Shown here: positions 17,871 through 26,735 of the stretch, one piece after another
Numbering within the stretch: the first letter of the stretch is position 1
Layout: the number at the start of each line of letters is the position of its first letter
Assembly (NCBI GenBank): GCA_910583845.1
Contig: CAJUAB010000029.1
Coordinates: 1 to 53,154, forward strand
Length of the DNA: 53,154 nucleotides
Reading direction: 5' to 3'
Source: an uncultured Acetatifactor sp.
GTDB lineage: Bacteria; Bacillota; Clostridia; Lachnospirales; Lachnospiraceae
Notes under the pieces: generated by a model
Told to the model about the DNA's origin: nothing
The model's input: only the letters and a program-made list of their open reading frames with translations
The model's database searches: none
Position numbers and translations under genes: made by a program

Positions 17871-18281
17871 ATGGGAAGAAAGCAGGAGGGTTCCACGCTG
17901 GATTTCCTGTCAGTCTGTATCTGTATCCTGGCCATGTCCATAGTGGTGACGGCATATTTTTATTGCAGCGACCTGCTCCTGCGCAAGGGGCAGGTCAGCC
18001 AGGTGGCGAGATGCTATATTCTGAAGATGGAAACGGTGGGGTGCCTGACGGAGGGAGATAAGAACAAGCTGCTGACAGAACTGCACACCATTGGACTCAG
18101 GGGGATTGACCTGACAGGAAGTACCATGAACCCGGTGGAATACGGTGACTCTGTGATTCTGCATATACGGGGAAAGATACAGGCAAAAATGTGGGGAGGA
18201 AGTCATGATCTTTTTCAGTCGGTTTTTACGGCCCGGGAAGTGCCCGTGGAGGAGATCCGCATGTCCACTGCCAAGCATTAG
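17871..18281 (+). CDS. TadE-like minor pilin (DUF4320-like)
   Basis: This 136-residue protein has a short basic N-terminus (MGRKQEGSTLDF), one membrane helix (LSVCICILAMSIVVTAYFYC) and a soluble outer domain. This is the layout of TadE-type pseudopilins, and it resembles the DUF4320 proteins of Gram-positive Tad loci. AGGAGGCG precedes the ATG, 10 bases after the pilin stop. It overlaps the next gene by 77 bases. It is probably a minor pilin that primes or tips the pilus. Confidence 0.65.
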   Translation: MGRKQEGSTLDFLSVCICILAMSIVVTAYFYCSDLLLRKGQVSQVARCYILKMETVGCLTEGDKNKLLTELHTIGLRGIDLTGSTMNPVEYGDSVILHIRGKIQAKMWGGSHDLFQSVFTAREVPVEEIRMSTAKH

Positions 18282-18891
18282 AGCCTGGAGACCGGCAGGC
18301 TGCGGACTTGCCTGCCGTCGCAGGCTGTCTGCCCGCAGCGGGCAGGCAGATGTGGTGGCGGCGATGTTTTTCTTTCTGATGGTGTTGATCGTAGCCCTGT
18401 TTCAGTTCAGAGTGTACGTCTGTATGGTTGCGGGAGCTTATGTGGAAGACGCTCTGGCGGTCTCGAATCTGGCATCGGCGCTGATTGATGTGGAGGAATA
18501 TGGCAGGAGCCACAGTGTGCGGATCGGAGATACGCAGAATGCGTTTCGGGTTTATCGGGACGCGCTGTATGATAACCTGGCCCTGGATGAGGAAGGCTAT
18601 AGCGCAAAAGAAGATTTGCTGGCCGGACAGGTGGAACTGCGGGAATATATTGTCTATAATGTATCGGATCAGGAGATACAAATCAGCGTATATGACGGGG
18701 AAGGCAACTGCCTGAGACAGGAGAGGGAAAGGCCGGGAGAAGTCAGGACTCCGGACGGAGTGGCAGTGGAGCACACAACCGTATACAGCCGGGTGGGATT
18801 CCGGATCAGGGGGCTTATGGGACGTACCATGGAAGCGGAAAAAGAAAAAAGTGTTGATATAGTGAGGTGTGAGAGTGAGGAACGGGAATGA
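18205..18891 (+). CDS. TadE/TadF-like minor pilin
   Basis: The conserved part begins with SGQADVVAA and a membrane helix MFFFLMVLIVALFQF, typical of TadE/TadF pseudopilins, followed by a soluble domain of about 150 residues. The ATG at 18205 has GGGGAGGA five bases upstream, which gives a 228-residue protein, but this forces a 77-base overlap with the previous gene and a Pro/Arg/Cys-rich start. A start nearer 18340-18364 is possible. A GC-rich inverted repeat (18317-18352) lies in the extra stretch and may be an insertion. Confidence 0.65.
   Translation: MIFFSRFLRPGKCPWRRSACPLPSIRAWRPAGCGLACRRRLSARSGQADVVAAMFFFLMVLIVALFQFRVYVCMVAGAYVEDALAVSNLASALIDVEEYGRSHSVRIGDTQNAFRVYRDALYDNLALDEEGYSAKEDLLAGQVELREYIVYNVSDQEIQISVYDGEGNCLRQERERPGEVRTPDGVAVEHTTVYSRVGFRIRGLMGRTMEAEKEKSVDIVRCESEERE
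18317..18352. repeat. GC-rich inverted repeats inside the minor pilin gene
   Basis: TCTGCCCGC and GCGGGCAGGCAGA, together with GCCTGCC/GGCAGGC just upstream, can fold into stable hairpins. They fall in the unconserved N-terminal part of the gene and look like a small inserted palindromic element. Confidence 0.4.
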
Positions 18892-18921
18892 TGGTTTTGG
18901 CCGTCGGCCGAAGGCGGTGGA

Positions 18922-19626
18922 ATGGAGATGAATATGAAGGATAAGGAGCAAAAAGGAAAGCGGCGACGGGAATCCGGCTCTGAGGGGCGGATGAAAAGAG
19001 GGCTGCCGGGAGTGATCCTGGCTGCCTTCACGGCGGCAGTGATTACCTATGTGGTGCTGCTCAATGTGGAGAAGAATGCTCTGAGCGCTTATGAGAAAAC
19101 GGATTGCTGGGTCTTGGCGGAAGCGCTGGAAAAAGGAACGGAGTTGACTTTGGATCATATGGACAGCCTGTTCAGACAGACGCAAGTGGATATACGGCAT
19201 ATTCCGCAGGAGGCGGTGACAGATCCCCGGACCTTGGTGGGAAGTCAGGCTGTTATGACCATACCGGCGGGAAGCATGATTACCAAAGCCATGTTTACCC
19301 CGGCGGTCAGCTACAGGGCGGCGCTGGATAACCCCGTGATCGCGGGTTGTAAAGCGGAGGATTTGTACCAGCTGGTCAGCGGTACATTGCGCGGCGGGGA
19401 CCGGATACATATCTATACGGTGGATGAGGAAATGGGGCAGGCTTACCTGACCTGGGATAATGTGATGGTGTACCAGGCATTTGACTCCTCCGGAAATCTG
19501 ATTCCGCCCCAGGATACGGTATCGGCGGCCACCAGGATCAATGTGCTGCTGGAGGAAGGGAACGCGGAACTTTTTTACAGTGAATTGTACAGAGGCTCGC
19601 TGCGGGTGGTGAAGCTATGGGAGTGA
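18922..19626 (+). CDS. cpaB: Flp pilus assembly protein CpaB-like (SAF domain)
   Basis: This 234-residue protein has a basic N-terminus, one membrane helix (LPGVILAAFTAAVITYVVLL) and an outer domain with the SAF-type fold of CpaB/RcpC: LAEALEKGTELTLDHM, then VGSQAVMTIPAGSMITKAMF. In Gram-negative bacteria CpaB acts at the periplasm-envelope interface; here it would lie outside the membrane and may link the pilus to peptidoglycan. It overlaps the next gene by 10 bases, so the giant secreted protein is translationally coupled to it. Confidence 0.75.
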   Translation: MEMNMKDKEQKGKRRRESGSEGRMKRGLPGVILAAFTAAVITYVVLLNVEKNALSAYEKTDCWVLAEALEKGTELTLDHMDSLFRQTQVDIRHIPQEAVTDPRTLVGSQAVMTIPAGSMITKAMFTPAVSYRAALDNPVIAGCKAEDLYQLVSGTLRGGDRIHIYTVDEEMGQAYLTWDNVMVYQAFDSSGNLIPPQDTVSAATRINVLLEEGNAELFYSELYRGSLRVVKLWE

Positions 19627-22600
19627 AAGGGATCAGGAAGGGAATGGCCGCGTTGCTGCTGGCTCTTGCGCTGTGGGGACTGCGACAGGCTGTGGAGGCA
19701 GGCAGCGGGGTACAAATCACATACAGTCCCGATGGATGGGCATTCACAACCAACAGCGGCGAGACTTCCGCTATATGGTACGAGGAAGGAACCACTGTAC
19801 ACATACAGCGGGACCATGTTCCGGCGGTCCCGGGAGTCGGGGAACACTTATATAACCGGAAGCGTACAGGGGAGATCCCCATAGCCTTCTGGAAGGTGGT
19901 CCATCCCTATGGGAGGTGTATTCATAATACATATAATCAGCCAGGATACTTCCACGGGGTACCGTATAATATAGAAAAATGCAACAGGAACTATTATTCC
20001 GGATGGGTTCCTTATTGTGGGGATTGCGGGGAGAGAGCCGCGGATTTCCTGTTCTATATGAGCGCGGATACTGCGGGCGGGATTCAGAGTCTACACACAG
20101 GTATGGGATACTACTACCTCTGTCCCTGGTGCAGCAATCTGGAGCAGGCTTGGGAAATTACGCCTCATATCTGCCGGGCTGTTTCCGCCAATCGTTATAA
20201 GGTGGTTTATGACCGTAACGGAGGAAGCGGCTATATGCTTCCCAGCATGCATATGTATCATGACATATCCGTGTATGAGGGCAGAGAGGTTACGCCTCAG
20301 ACTACACTGTCCCGGTGCAGTTTCCGGCGGGTGGGTTATCGATTCAGCGGCTGGAATACCCGACCGGACGGCACAGGGCAGGCTTTTGCGGATGGGGAGA
20401 GAATCCGTGACCTGTCGGATCAGGAAGGGGGACAGGTGGTGCTGTACGCGCAGTGGAGCAGGACAGAGTCGGCGCTCTGTGTAGACCCTGCGGGAGGCAG
20501 CTACAGGAACAACCGGGAAATCACGGTTCTGCCCGGAGACTACGGCAGCATCTGTCAGCTGGATATGGAGAAACTGGTCCCTCCACAGGGATGCAGGGTA
20601 TCCTTTGATGCCAGAGGAGGGGAACCGGTGGACAGTATTGTCAGCGGACAGCTGTTCCGGGAATGGAGCGTGACCCTGCCCTTTTATGGGAAACTGGAAG
20701 ACAATACCTATCATTATCTGGGGGATGACGGGACGGAGGACAGGATCACAGCCCTGTATACCATGCAGAGCATTGTATTGCCGGAAGCCCATAAGCGGGA
20801 CCAGTCCTTTGGAGGCTGGTTCTATGATGCGGAATGCACCAGTCCTGCGGGAGCTGCCGGGGATCGCTTCACACCGCAGGAGGATATAACACTGTACGCG
20901 GGCTGGGTGGAACTTCGGTTACAGTCTCAGGAGAATTACAGCGCAAACCGGGGGGAGGGAGCTGTGGATCTCAGCTGGAGCCAGCGGGACAATGCGGGGA
21001 AGAATTATAAGCTGTACCAGCGGCGGGAAGGAGCGGACTGGCAGCAGATCAGTTCCGCCACGGATATCGGCGCAGGTCCCAGTGTATCCCGCAATATTGC
21101 TTATACCGGTCAAGAGGGGAGTTACCGGGTTCCCTATACCGGTTTTTACCGGCTTACTCTGACAGGCGCCCAGGGAGGAGAATATGGCGGTTTCCAGGGG
21201 GGAAAGGGAGGCCTGGCGGAGGGTATATTTTACCTGTCCCAGGGAGAACTATTGCAATATGTGCTGGGAGGGCAGAACGGATACCATGGAGGGGGCAGCG
21301 CCACGCTCTATGGAGGGGGAGGCGGTTACAGTGAACTGTCCTCGGACAGGCAGGGCCTGCTGCTGATAGCCGGAGGAGGAGGCGGAGCTACGCCGGTGCA
21401 GTCCGGTATGCCCGGGGGCTCCGCGCAGATGAATGTGGACGGCCGTGACGGGCAGCAGGGGATGGCCGGAGGAGGTGGCGGATACAGAGGTGGCAGCGGA
21501 GGCAGCTGGACGGTGCATCGGCATAATGGGAACTGCCGTCATATCCATAAAGGAGACGCGGTGAACGGAGGAGGCTGCTATACAGAGGAGTTCATCTGTG
21601 GCAGTGTTTCTTTCCGCCAGGAGAAAAAGGGCAGCGTTTTCTACTATGGAAACAGGGACGGGGAAGGGAACCTCTGCTACTGTGTGCGCTGTGGAAGTTA
21701 TAGCTGCTCGGGACATACCGACTATATTTACCGGAATATCTGCAATGCCTGCGGGAAGGACTATGACGAAAACAAGCCGTCCGCATGTTCCGCGCTCCGG
21801 GGATATATGCCGGGGTGCGGGAGAGACGAGGAGTACGTCTGTGGTATGCAGGAGGGACAGGTATTGTCTTCCCGGCCCGCTTATGGAGGTTCCAATTATA
21901 TCAATACGGACAGATGCGGCAGTCATACGCAGCAGGCCGGGTACCGGAGCGGAAACGGAAGTCTTCAGATTGCTTCCGTCGCCCTGGGATACCTGGAGCA
22001 CAATCTGCTGGTGGGCGTGGTGGCAAGGGATATGGGAAAACCGGAGAAAATTGACAGTGACACACTAAGGCTGGTGGCTATGCAGGAAAATCAGGTGAGA
22101 GTATCTTTTCTGAAGCCGCAGGACACGGGGACGGTTTATTATCATAAGGCAGAGTCTTATGCTCTGGGATCAGACCGCAGGATATGCAGCTCCAATATCA
22201 CAGCTGACACGTTGACATCGCAGGTACAGGGATATCGCTATGTGGTTGACAGAAACCAGGGCACAACGGTGAAAACCACCCATTCGTGGCATGGTGATAC
22301 AAGTGAACGACCGGCGCTGACCATTACGATGGAAGGAGAAGCGCAGTATCTGCATATAGCAGCCCAGGACAAGGCAGGAAATCTGGGGGATACAACACAT
22401 ATCCTCCTGTCTGACCAGACTGTGATCGCATGGCCTGTGCGGACGGAGCAGATCAGGCTGGCGCAGGCCGATTGCCTGTGGCCTGCCGGGGAGGAGAACA
22501 CCTGGTATGTCAGGGCGGGGGAAGAGGCGCTCTTTGAACTCTCCTTCCCCGGTATTCTGTGCGGACCGGCCAGAAAGGATTACCAGGTGACGCATCTGTA

Positions 22601-23630
22601 TGTGGCAGCTCTGGATCTGAGCGGCGGAAAAGAAGAGGGAAGACTGGGAACGGTCACTCCCCTTGACGGCGCGTTGGCTCCGGGAAGTCATACTTATACG
22701 GCGCAGCAGTTACAGAAGGTGACAGAGGGAATCCCCTGTATCCGGGACGGGGGATATACCGTAACCCGGCGAAGCAACAGGTGCAGAGACCTGGAAATAA
22801 AGGAAAAACTGTTCGTGCCGGAGAGCGTGGACGGACACCGGATTCGCCTGACTCCCATAGCGGCCGCCTCTGAGGGCACGGAGATGGTTTTCTCGGACTA
22901 TGTGCAGGATTTACTGGGCAGTGTCTGGCTTGTGGCGGACGCAAAGCCGCCGGAAATTGTGGGTATGGAAGTATTGGAGGGAACGGATGTTTTGGAAGCC
23001 TGGGAAGAGGGGCCGGTGGAAGTGGAGCTGACAGCCTCGGACCAGGGCAGCGGACTGGCAGAGTTCTATGTGGAAATCTACAATCAGGACAATGGCAGCA
23101 GCCAGAAGTATGAGGACGGGGGAACGGGCAGGATACAATTGACTCTGCGGGAAGGAGATGCCCTGTTCAGCGGTGCTTTCACGGTCATTGCCCATGCCGT
23201 GGATCATGTGGGGAATGAAGCTGTGGTCAGCAGTCAGATGCAGGGGATCTCGCTGCATGTAAATCTGGAACGGATACTGGAGCCTCATGATCCGGTATTC
23301 AAGGCCGGGGAAAGCGGCATTCTGACAGTTCTCACCACAGGATATGTGGACCGGGTGGAAGTGATTTTCCCGGAAGAGATGACGGAGCTGGACGCCTCCC
23401 TGAATCGGACCTGGTTGTACGAGGTGCCGGAATACGTTAAGGAAGAGAAGCTGTCTTTCATGATTCCGCTGAGAGTACCCGAGGTCGTGATGGACATAAC
23501 AGTCAGAGCTTACAAGCAGGATACAGGCATAGAACAGCGTCCCCAGCTGGCCACCGTGACGGTGAAGGGGAATGTGCTGGATGAACTGCGCACCAGACTG
23601 AAGCTGCGGAAAACGGAAGGTGATACCTGA
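19617..23630 (+). CDS. Giant secreted surface protein of the Tad locus (InlB-like, Gly-rich and Cys-rich domains)
   Basis: This 1337-residue protein has a signal peptide (basic start, then MAALLLALALWGL, probable cut after VEA near residue 28). Domains in order: a Cys region with CGDC and CPWC (about 130-180); Listeria-Bacteroides (InlB_B) type repeats with RFSGWNTRPDGTGQ and FGGWFYDAECTSP (about 195-440); an FN3-like stretch; a glycine-rich domain (about 500-630) with many GGGGG runs; a Cys/His-rich segment (about 635-780); then beta-rich Ig-like units to the end. No LPXTG motif or C-terminal anchor is seen, so it may be held by the pilus. Its place inside the Tad operon suggests a tip adhesin. 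Confidence 0.75.
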   Translation: MGVKGIRKGMAALLLALALWGLRQAVEAGSGVQITYSPDGWAFTTNSGETSAIWYEEGTTVHIQRDHVPAVPGVGEHLYNRKRTGEIPIAFWKVVHPYGRCIHNTYNQPGYFHGVPYNIEKCNRNYYSGWVPYCGDCGERAADFLFYMSADTAGGIQSLHTGMGYYYLCPWCSNLEQAWEITPHICRAVSANRYKVVYDRNGGSGYMLPSMHMYHDISVYEGREVTPQTTLSRCSFRRVGYRFSGWNTRPDGTGQAFADGERIRDLSDQEGGQVVLYAQWSRTESALCVDPAGGSYRNNREITVLPGDYGSICQLDMEKLVPPQGCRVSFDARGGEPVDSIVSGQLFREWSVTLPFYGKLEDNTYHYLGDDGTEDRITALYTMQSIVLPEAHKRDQSFGGWFYDAECTSPAGAAGDRFTPQEDITLYAGWVELRLQSQENYSANRGEGAVDLSWSQRDNAGKNYKLYQRREGADWQQISSATDIGAGPSVSRNIAYTGQEGSYRVPYTGFYRLTLTGAQGGEYGGFQGGKGGLAEGIFYLSQGELLQYVLGGQNGYHGGGSATLYGGGGGYSELSSDRQGLLLIAGGGGGATPVQSGMPGGSAQMNVDGRDGQQGMAGGGGGYRGGSGGSWTVHRHNGNCRHIHKGDAVNGGGCYTEEFICGSVSFRQEKKGSVFYYGNRDGEGNLCYCVRCGSYSCSGHTDYIYRNICNACGKDYDENKPSACSALRGYMPGCGRDEEYVCGMQEGQVLSSRPAYGGSNYINTDRCGSHTQQAGYRSGNGSLQIASVALGYLEHNLLVGVVARDMGKPEKIDSDTLRLVAMQENQVRVSFLKPQDTGTVYYHKAESYALGSDRRICSSNITADTLTSQVQGYRYVVDRNQGTTVKTTHSWHGDTSERPALTITMEGEAQYLHIAAQDKAGNLGDTTHILLSDQTVIAWPVRTEQIRLAQADCLWPAGEENTWYVRAGEEALFELSFPGILCGPARKDYQVTHLYVAALDLSGGKEEGRLGTVTPLDGALAPGSHTYTAQQLQKVTEGIPCIRDGGYTVTRRSNRCRDLEIKEKLFVPESVDGHRIRLTPIAAASEGTEMVFSDYVQDLLGSVWLVADAKPPEIVGMEVLEGTDVLEAWEEGPVEVELTASDQGSGLAEFYVEIYNQDNGSSQKYEDGGTGRIQLTLREGDALFSGAFTVIAHAVDHVGNEAVVSSQMQGISLHVNLERILEPHDPVFKAGESGILTVLTTGYVDRVEVIFPEEMTELDASLNRTWLYEVPEYVKEEKLSFMIPLRVPEVVMDITVRAYKQDTGIEQRPQLATVTVKGNVLDELRTRLKLRKTEGDT

Positions 23631-24232
23631 TGCTTTTCTGGAGATTGTTTGGCCTGCAGATGATATTGGCGTTGGCGATTCTGAAACTGATCACCCTGCT
23701 GGACCAAAACCACGGGCTGAAAGCCGATGTGACAGCGAGCGGTATTCTGGTGGCAGGGGCCGGTCTGGGGGCAGGATATGCCGTGCGGTTGTGCGGGCCG
23801 CAGCGTCCGGCGCTCTGGCCGGGATACCTGACGCTGGCAGTTTACCTGACGGTATGTGCCATCACGGATCTACAGACCTGTAAGGTTTATGATATTTTGC
23901 AGATACCCGCGGCGGCAGCGGGAACAATCCTGTGCCTGTGTCAGGTTTCCACGCCGGAGGCAGGAAGGGGACTGGTAATCTTTGCCCTGTTACAGTATTT
24001 GCTGTTCAGGAGATTTTATGGCGAAGGGGATGTGATGGCATTTCTGATCTGCAGTCTGTATCTTGTGAGCAGGGGCGGAGATCTGCGAACATTGCTGATG
24101 CATATGGCTCTGGCTTTCACGCTGTTGGGCGCGGTGCAGATGTTCAGGCACAATATCAATCGAAAAGGGAACCTGAAAGTTCCGGTTCCCTTTCTGCCCT
24201 ATATTGCCGGCAGTATAGTATGGTTTCTGTAG
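23630..24232 (+). CDS. tadV: Prepilin peptidase (CpaA/TadV family)
   Basis: This 200-residue membrane protein has about six hydrophobic segments. It has the two catalytic aspartates of type IV prepilin peptidases: the first in AITDLQTCKVYD and the second in the FYGEGDVMAF motif (GxGD). It would cleave the pilin leaders encoded upstream. The start overlaps the stop of the giant surface gene by one base (TGATG). The larger methylase domain of PilD enzymes is absent, as is normal for TadV. It is the last gene of the operon and converges with the minus-strand MATE gene. Confidence 0.87.
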   Translation: MLFWRLFGLQMILALAILKLITLLDQNHGLKADVTASGILVAGAGLGAGYAVRLCGPQRPALWPGYLTLAVYLTVCAITDLQTCKVYDILQIPAAAAGTILCLCQVSTPEAGRGLVIFALLQYLLFRRFYGEGDVMAFLICSLYLVSRGGDLRTLLMHMALAFTLLGAVQMFRHNINRKGNLKVPVPFLPYIAGSIVWFL

Positions 24233-24304
24233 GAAGACGCGTTGCCGCTCATCAGTCTCAGGGAAACAGAAGAATTTCATGCAGGAGCAAAGGTATGCCG
24301 CCGG

Positions 24305-25666
24305 TCAGTCTGTGTCATGGGGGTTTGCAGAAAGCCTGTGTATCCGCGCGTAATAAGCGGTGATCAGTATCAGGTCAGCCCCCGCCCAGGCCAGAACCTC
24401 CGCATAGAAGATTCCTTCCTGCCCGAGAATGTGGGGCAGGGTCAGAGCCGCGCCGGTCCGCATGACAAATTCCGCGATTCCGGAGGCCATGGGCAGTACG
24501 GTGTCTCCCATGCCTTGCAGGGACGAGCGGTAGAGATGCAGCAGATACAGGATGGGGAGGAAAAGGCTCATAATTGCCAGATAGTGGTATGCAATCTCTG
24601 TTGCCTCCAGTACTTCCCGGGGAGAGCCGGTGATAAAGGACCCTACCAGCATGCGTCCTGTCAGCAGCATCACAAGAGCGATGATTATGGAGGTGGCCAG
24701 AGCAATGCCCAGGGCGTGCCGCACCCCCTGACGTATGCGCTGGCACAGCCCGGCCCCCAGATTCTGCCCTACATAAGTGACCATGGCATAGCCGTAGGAA
24801 GTGGCGGCAATTTCCAGTATCCCGTAGAGCTTGTTGGATGCGGTATATCCGGCGATAAAGATGACGCCAAAGCCGTTGACGATGGACTGGATCACCAGTC
24901 CGCCCACGGCGATGATGGTGTTCTGCGCCGCCATGGGAGTGCCAAGGGAAAACAGCTGCCAGGCCAGCCGACGGTCGGGACGCAGATGGGCCGGGCGGAC
25001 GCGAAGGATTTCCATCCGCAGGATCACCCGCAGACAGTACAGAGCGGCTATGGCCTGGGCCATCAGCGTGGCCGCCGCCGCGCCTCCCACACCAGTGTGA
25101 AAGCCCGCCACAAAAAGGATATCCAGCAGGATATTCAATACGGAGGCCACCACCATGGCATAGAGCGGAGTGCGTCCGTCTCCCAGCGCTCTCAACAGAG
25201 AGGCCAGCAGGTTATAAGCCATGACGATGGGAATCCCCGCGAACAGAATCCGCAGATAGAGCAGCGCCATGGGCAGAATATCCCCGGGGGTGTCCAGCAG
25301 CTTCAGGAGAGGCAGCACCAATGCCTGACTCAGGACTTCAATGACAATAGCCGAGATGGCGGAGAGGGTGATGGAGGCACCCACGGTTTCTTTAAGTTCC
25401 TCTGCCTTGCCTGCACCGAATTTTTGGGCGGCCAGGATGCAGAAGCCTTGGGTGATGCCCGTGACAAGTCCCAGAATCATCCAGTTGAGCCAGTCGGAGG
25501 CTCCCAGAGCGGCCAGTGCATGCACACCCAGCACACGGCCTACAATCAGGGTGTCCATCACAGTGTAAAGCTGCTGGAAGATATTGCCGAACATAAGAGG
25601 GAGCGCCAGCCCAAGGATCAGCTTCCAGGGTCTGCCTTCCGTCATAATCTGTGTGTTTTTTGACAT
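24305..25666 (-). CDS. MATE family efflux transporter
   Basis: This 453-residue membrane protein has twelve hydrophobic segments and the MATE opening MTEGRPWKLILGLALPLMFGN, then FQQLYTVMDTLIVGRVLG. It is a paralogue of the exporter at 7713 but clearly divergent. AGGAGGG precedes the ATG. A sigma-A-type promoter lies 55 bases upstream. A sigma-D-like promoter inside the invertible segment (25971-25996) also points toward this gene in the orientation read here, so read-through could add flagellar-type control. The substrate is unknown. Confidence 0.9.
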   Translation of the reverse strand: MSKNTQIMTEGRPWKLILGLALPLMFGNIFQQLYTVMDTLIVGRVLGVHALAALGASDWLNWMILGLVTGITQGFCILAAQKFGAGKAEELKETVGASITLSAISAIVIEVLSQALVLPLLKLLDTPGDILPMALLYLRILFAGIPIVMAYNLLASLLRALGDGRTPLYAMVVASVLNILLDILFVAGFHTGVGGAAAATLMAQAIAALYCLRVILRMEILRVRPAHLRPDRRLAWQLFSLGTPMAAQNTIIAVGGLVIQSIVNGFGVIFIAGYTASNKLYGILEIAATSYGYAMVTYVGQNLGAGLCQRIRQGVRHALGIALATSIIIALVMLLTGRMLVGSFITGSPREVLEATEIAYHYLAIMSLFLPILYLLHLYRSSLQGMGDTVLPMASGIAEFVMRTGAALTLPHILGQEGIFYAEVLAWAGADLILITAYYARIHRLSANPHDTD

Positions 25667-25720
25667 GTATCATTTCCCTCCTGTTATTTTGTCATTTGGG
25701 GTCGGTGACCGGATTGACTT

Positions 25721-25749
25721 AGTTTAGGGCATCATAAGCGGCATGTCAA
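25721..25749 (-). promoter_or_regulatory. Promoter of the minus-strand MATE gene
   Basis: On the minus strand a perfect TTGACA (plus 25744-25749), a 17-base spacer and TAAACT (plus 25721-25726). Confidence 0.6.
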
Positions 25750-25920
25750 TGTATTTTCTTGTTATACTGGAATGGCAGGAAAAGGCGAAATTTTTAGAGT
25801 ATGTCTGAAACGGTTTTCTGCCAGATGTGTGCCGCGTTTTGCGGCAGCAGTAAGGTATGGTCTATTCTACAAGGAACATTCAAAAAATATGGATAAATTT
25901 TCTGAAAAGGGGCAATATAA

Positions 25921-25959
25921 GAGAGATACAACATTCTATAGCAAAATGTTGTATCTCTC
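25921..25959. repeat. Left recombination site of the invertible segment (invL)
   Basis: A perfect 15-bp dyad (GAGAGATACAACATT and its complement, 25921-25935 and 25945-25959) surrounds the asymmetric 9-bp core CTATAGCAA. The inner 25 bp (25928-25952) is the exact reverse complement of the right site at 26740-26764. A pair of binding arms around a short directional core is the layout of tyrosine-recombinase sites such as lox. As RNA it is a 15-bp hairpin that could stop leftward transcription. Confidence 0.8.
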
Positions 25960-25970
25960 ATACATTTTAT

Positions 25971-25996
25971 ATATCGGTCCGAAATTCATTTCCTTA
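25971..25996 (-). promoter_or_regulatory. Sigma-D (flagellar)-like promoter inside the invertible segment
   Basis: On the minus strand TAAG (plus 25993-25996), 14 bases, then ACCGATAT (plus 25971-25978). The flagellar sigma factor consensus in Firmicutes is TAAA, about 15 bases, GCCGATAT, so the match is 3 of 4 and 7 of 8. It points left, out through the left site and away from csrA-flagellin. Inversion would place it about 60 bases inside the csrA side, pointing toward csrA. Confidence 0.6.
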
Positions 25997-26047
25997 ACCC
26001 CTTTTTTCAATTTTTTCTCTTTTTTGTTTTTCAGCCTCAGAAATGCT

Positions 26048-26626
26048 TTATAACTGAATATTTGTAAAGACGGCATCCCGATCATCCTGATTGATGCAGA
26101 GATAGCGCATTGTAATTCTATAAGAGGAATGATTAAAAATATCCATAAGAGAAGCAGGCGCAATGCCGTTTTTCCAGGCGTGATAGCCAAAGGTCTTCCG
26201 CAGAGAGTGGCAGCTTATATGTTCGGACAGGTCACATTGGACTGCCGCCTTGCGGATGACGCGATATGCCTGATGACGGTCAATAGGATTTTTACCCCTG
26301 GTACTCTCAAATATATAATCAGCAGAGGCAGGGCTTTTTACAGAAAACCAACATTCCAACGCCTCCCGAAGCGTGTCATTAAGCGCGATCATAGAGCGCT
26401 TGCCTGTTTTCTGTTCGACGATTTCAATGTGGGACCTGAACTTTGATGTGGTGAAATTATATACCACATTCCAGCGCATGTGCAGGATATCACTGATTCT
26501 GAGCGCTGTGTTCAGTCCCATGATAATCAGCAGGCGGTTGCGTTCCCCCAGAGGCGTAATGCAAGAATAGTAATTCTTAAACTTAAGCAAATCTTCTGAA
26601 GTTCTGATTGGTTGTGTGGTGCTCAT
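26048..26626 (-). CDS. Small tyrosine recombinase (FimB/FimE-like DNA invertase)
   Basis: This 192-residue protein is almost only a catalytic domain, as in FimB and FimE. The full catalytic set is visible: Arg43 (TALRISDIL), Lys73 or Lys76 (EQKTGK), His140 and Arg143 (CHSLRKTFG), His166 (DIFNHSS) and Tyr175 (TMRYLCI). The start at 26626 has AGGAGG 6 bases upstream; a longer frame to 26665 lacks such a site. The gene lies wholly between two inverted copies of a lox-like site, so it most likely inverts the segment that carries itself. It is not linked to phage or element genes. Its neighbours csrA and flagellin suggest it controls flagellar phase variation. Confidence 0.88.
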   Translation of the reverse strand: MSTTQPIRTSEDLLKFKNYYSCITPLGERNRLLIIMGLNTALRISDILHMRWNVVYNFTTSKFRSHIEIVEQKTGKRSMIALNDTLREALECWFSVKSPASADYIFESTRGKNPIDRHQAYRVIRKAAVQCDLSEHISCHSLRKTFGYHAWKNGIAPASLMDIFNHSSYRITMRYLCINQDDRDAVFTNIQL

Positions 26627-26735
26627 AAATTTCCTCCTGTTTTCTGTGGCGGAGACCTGTGACATATTCCTGATTCGGATTTCTGACCAGCCAGGTCCCT
26701 TGTGGACTTGTGCTACGGGGATCTATCCCTTTCAA

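Noticed and set aside
25772..26053. ORF of 93 residues crossing the left inversion site
   Set aside because: It would be cut by inversion, has no family resemblance and ends in a Phe/Leu-rich stretch from T-rich non-coding DNA.
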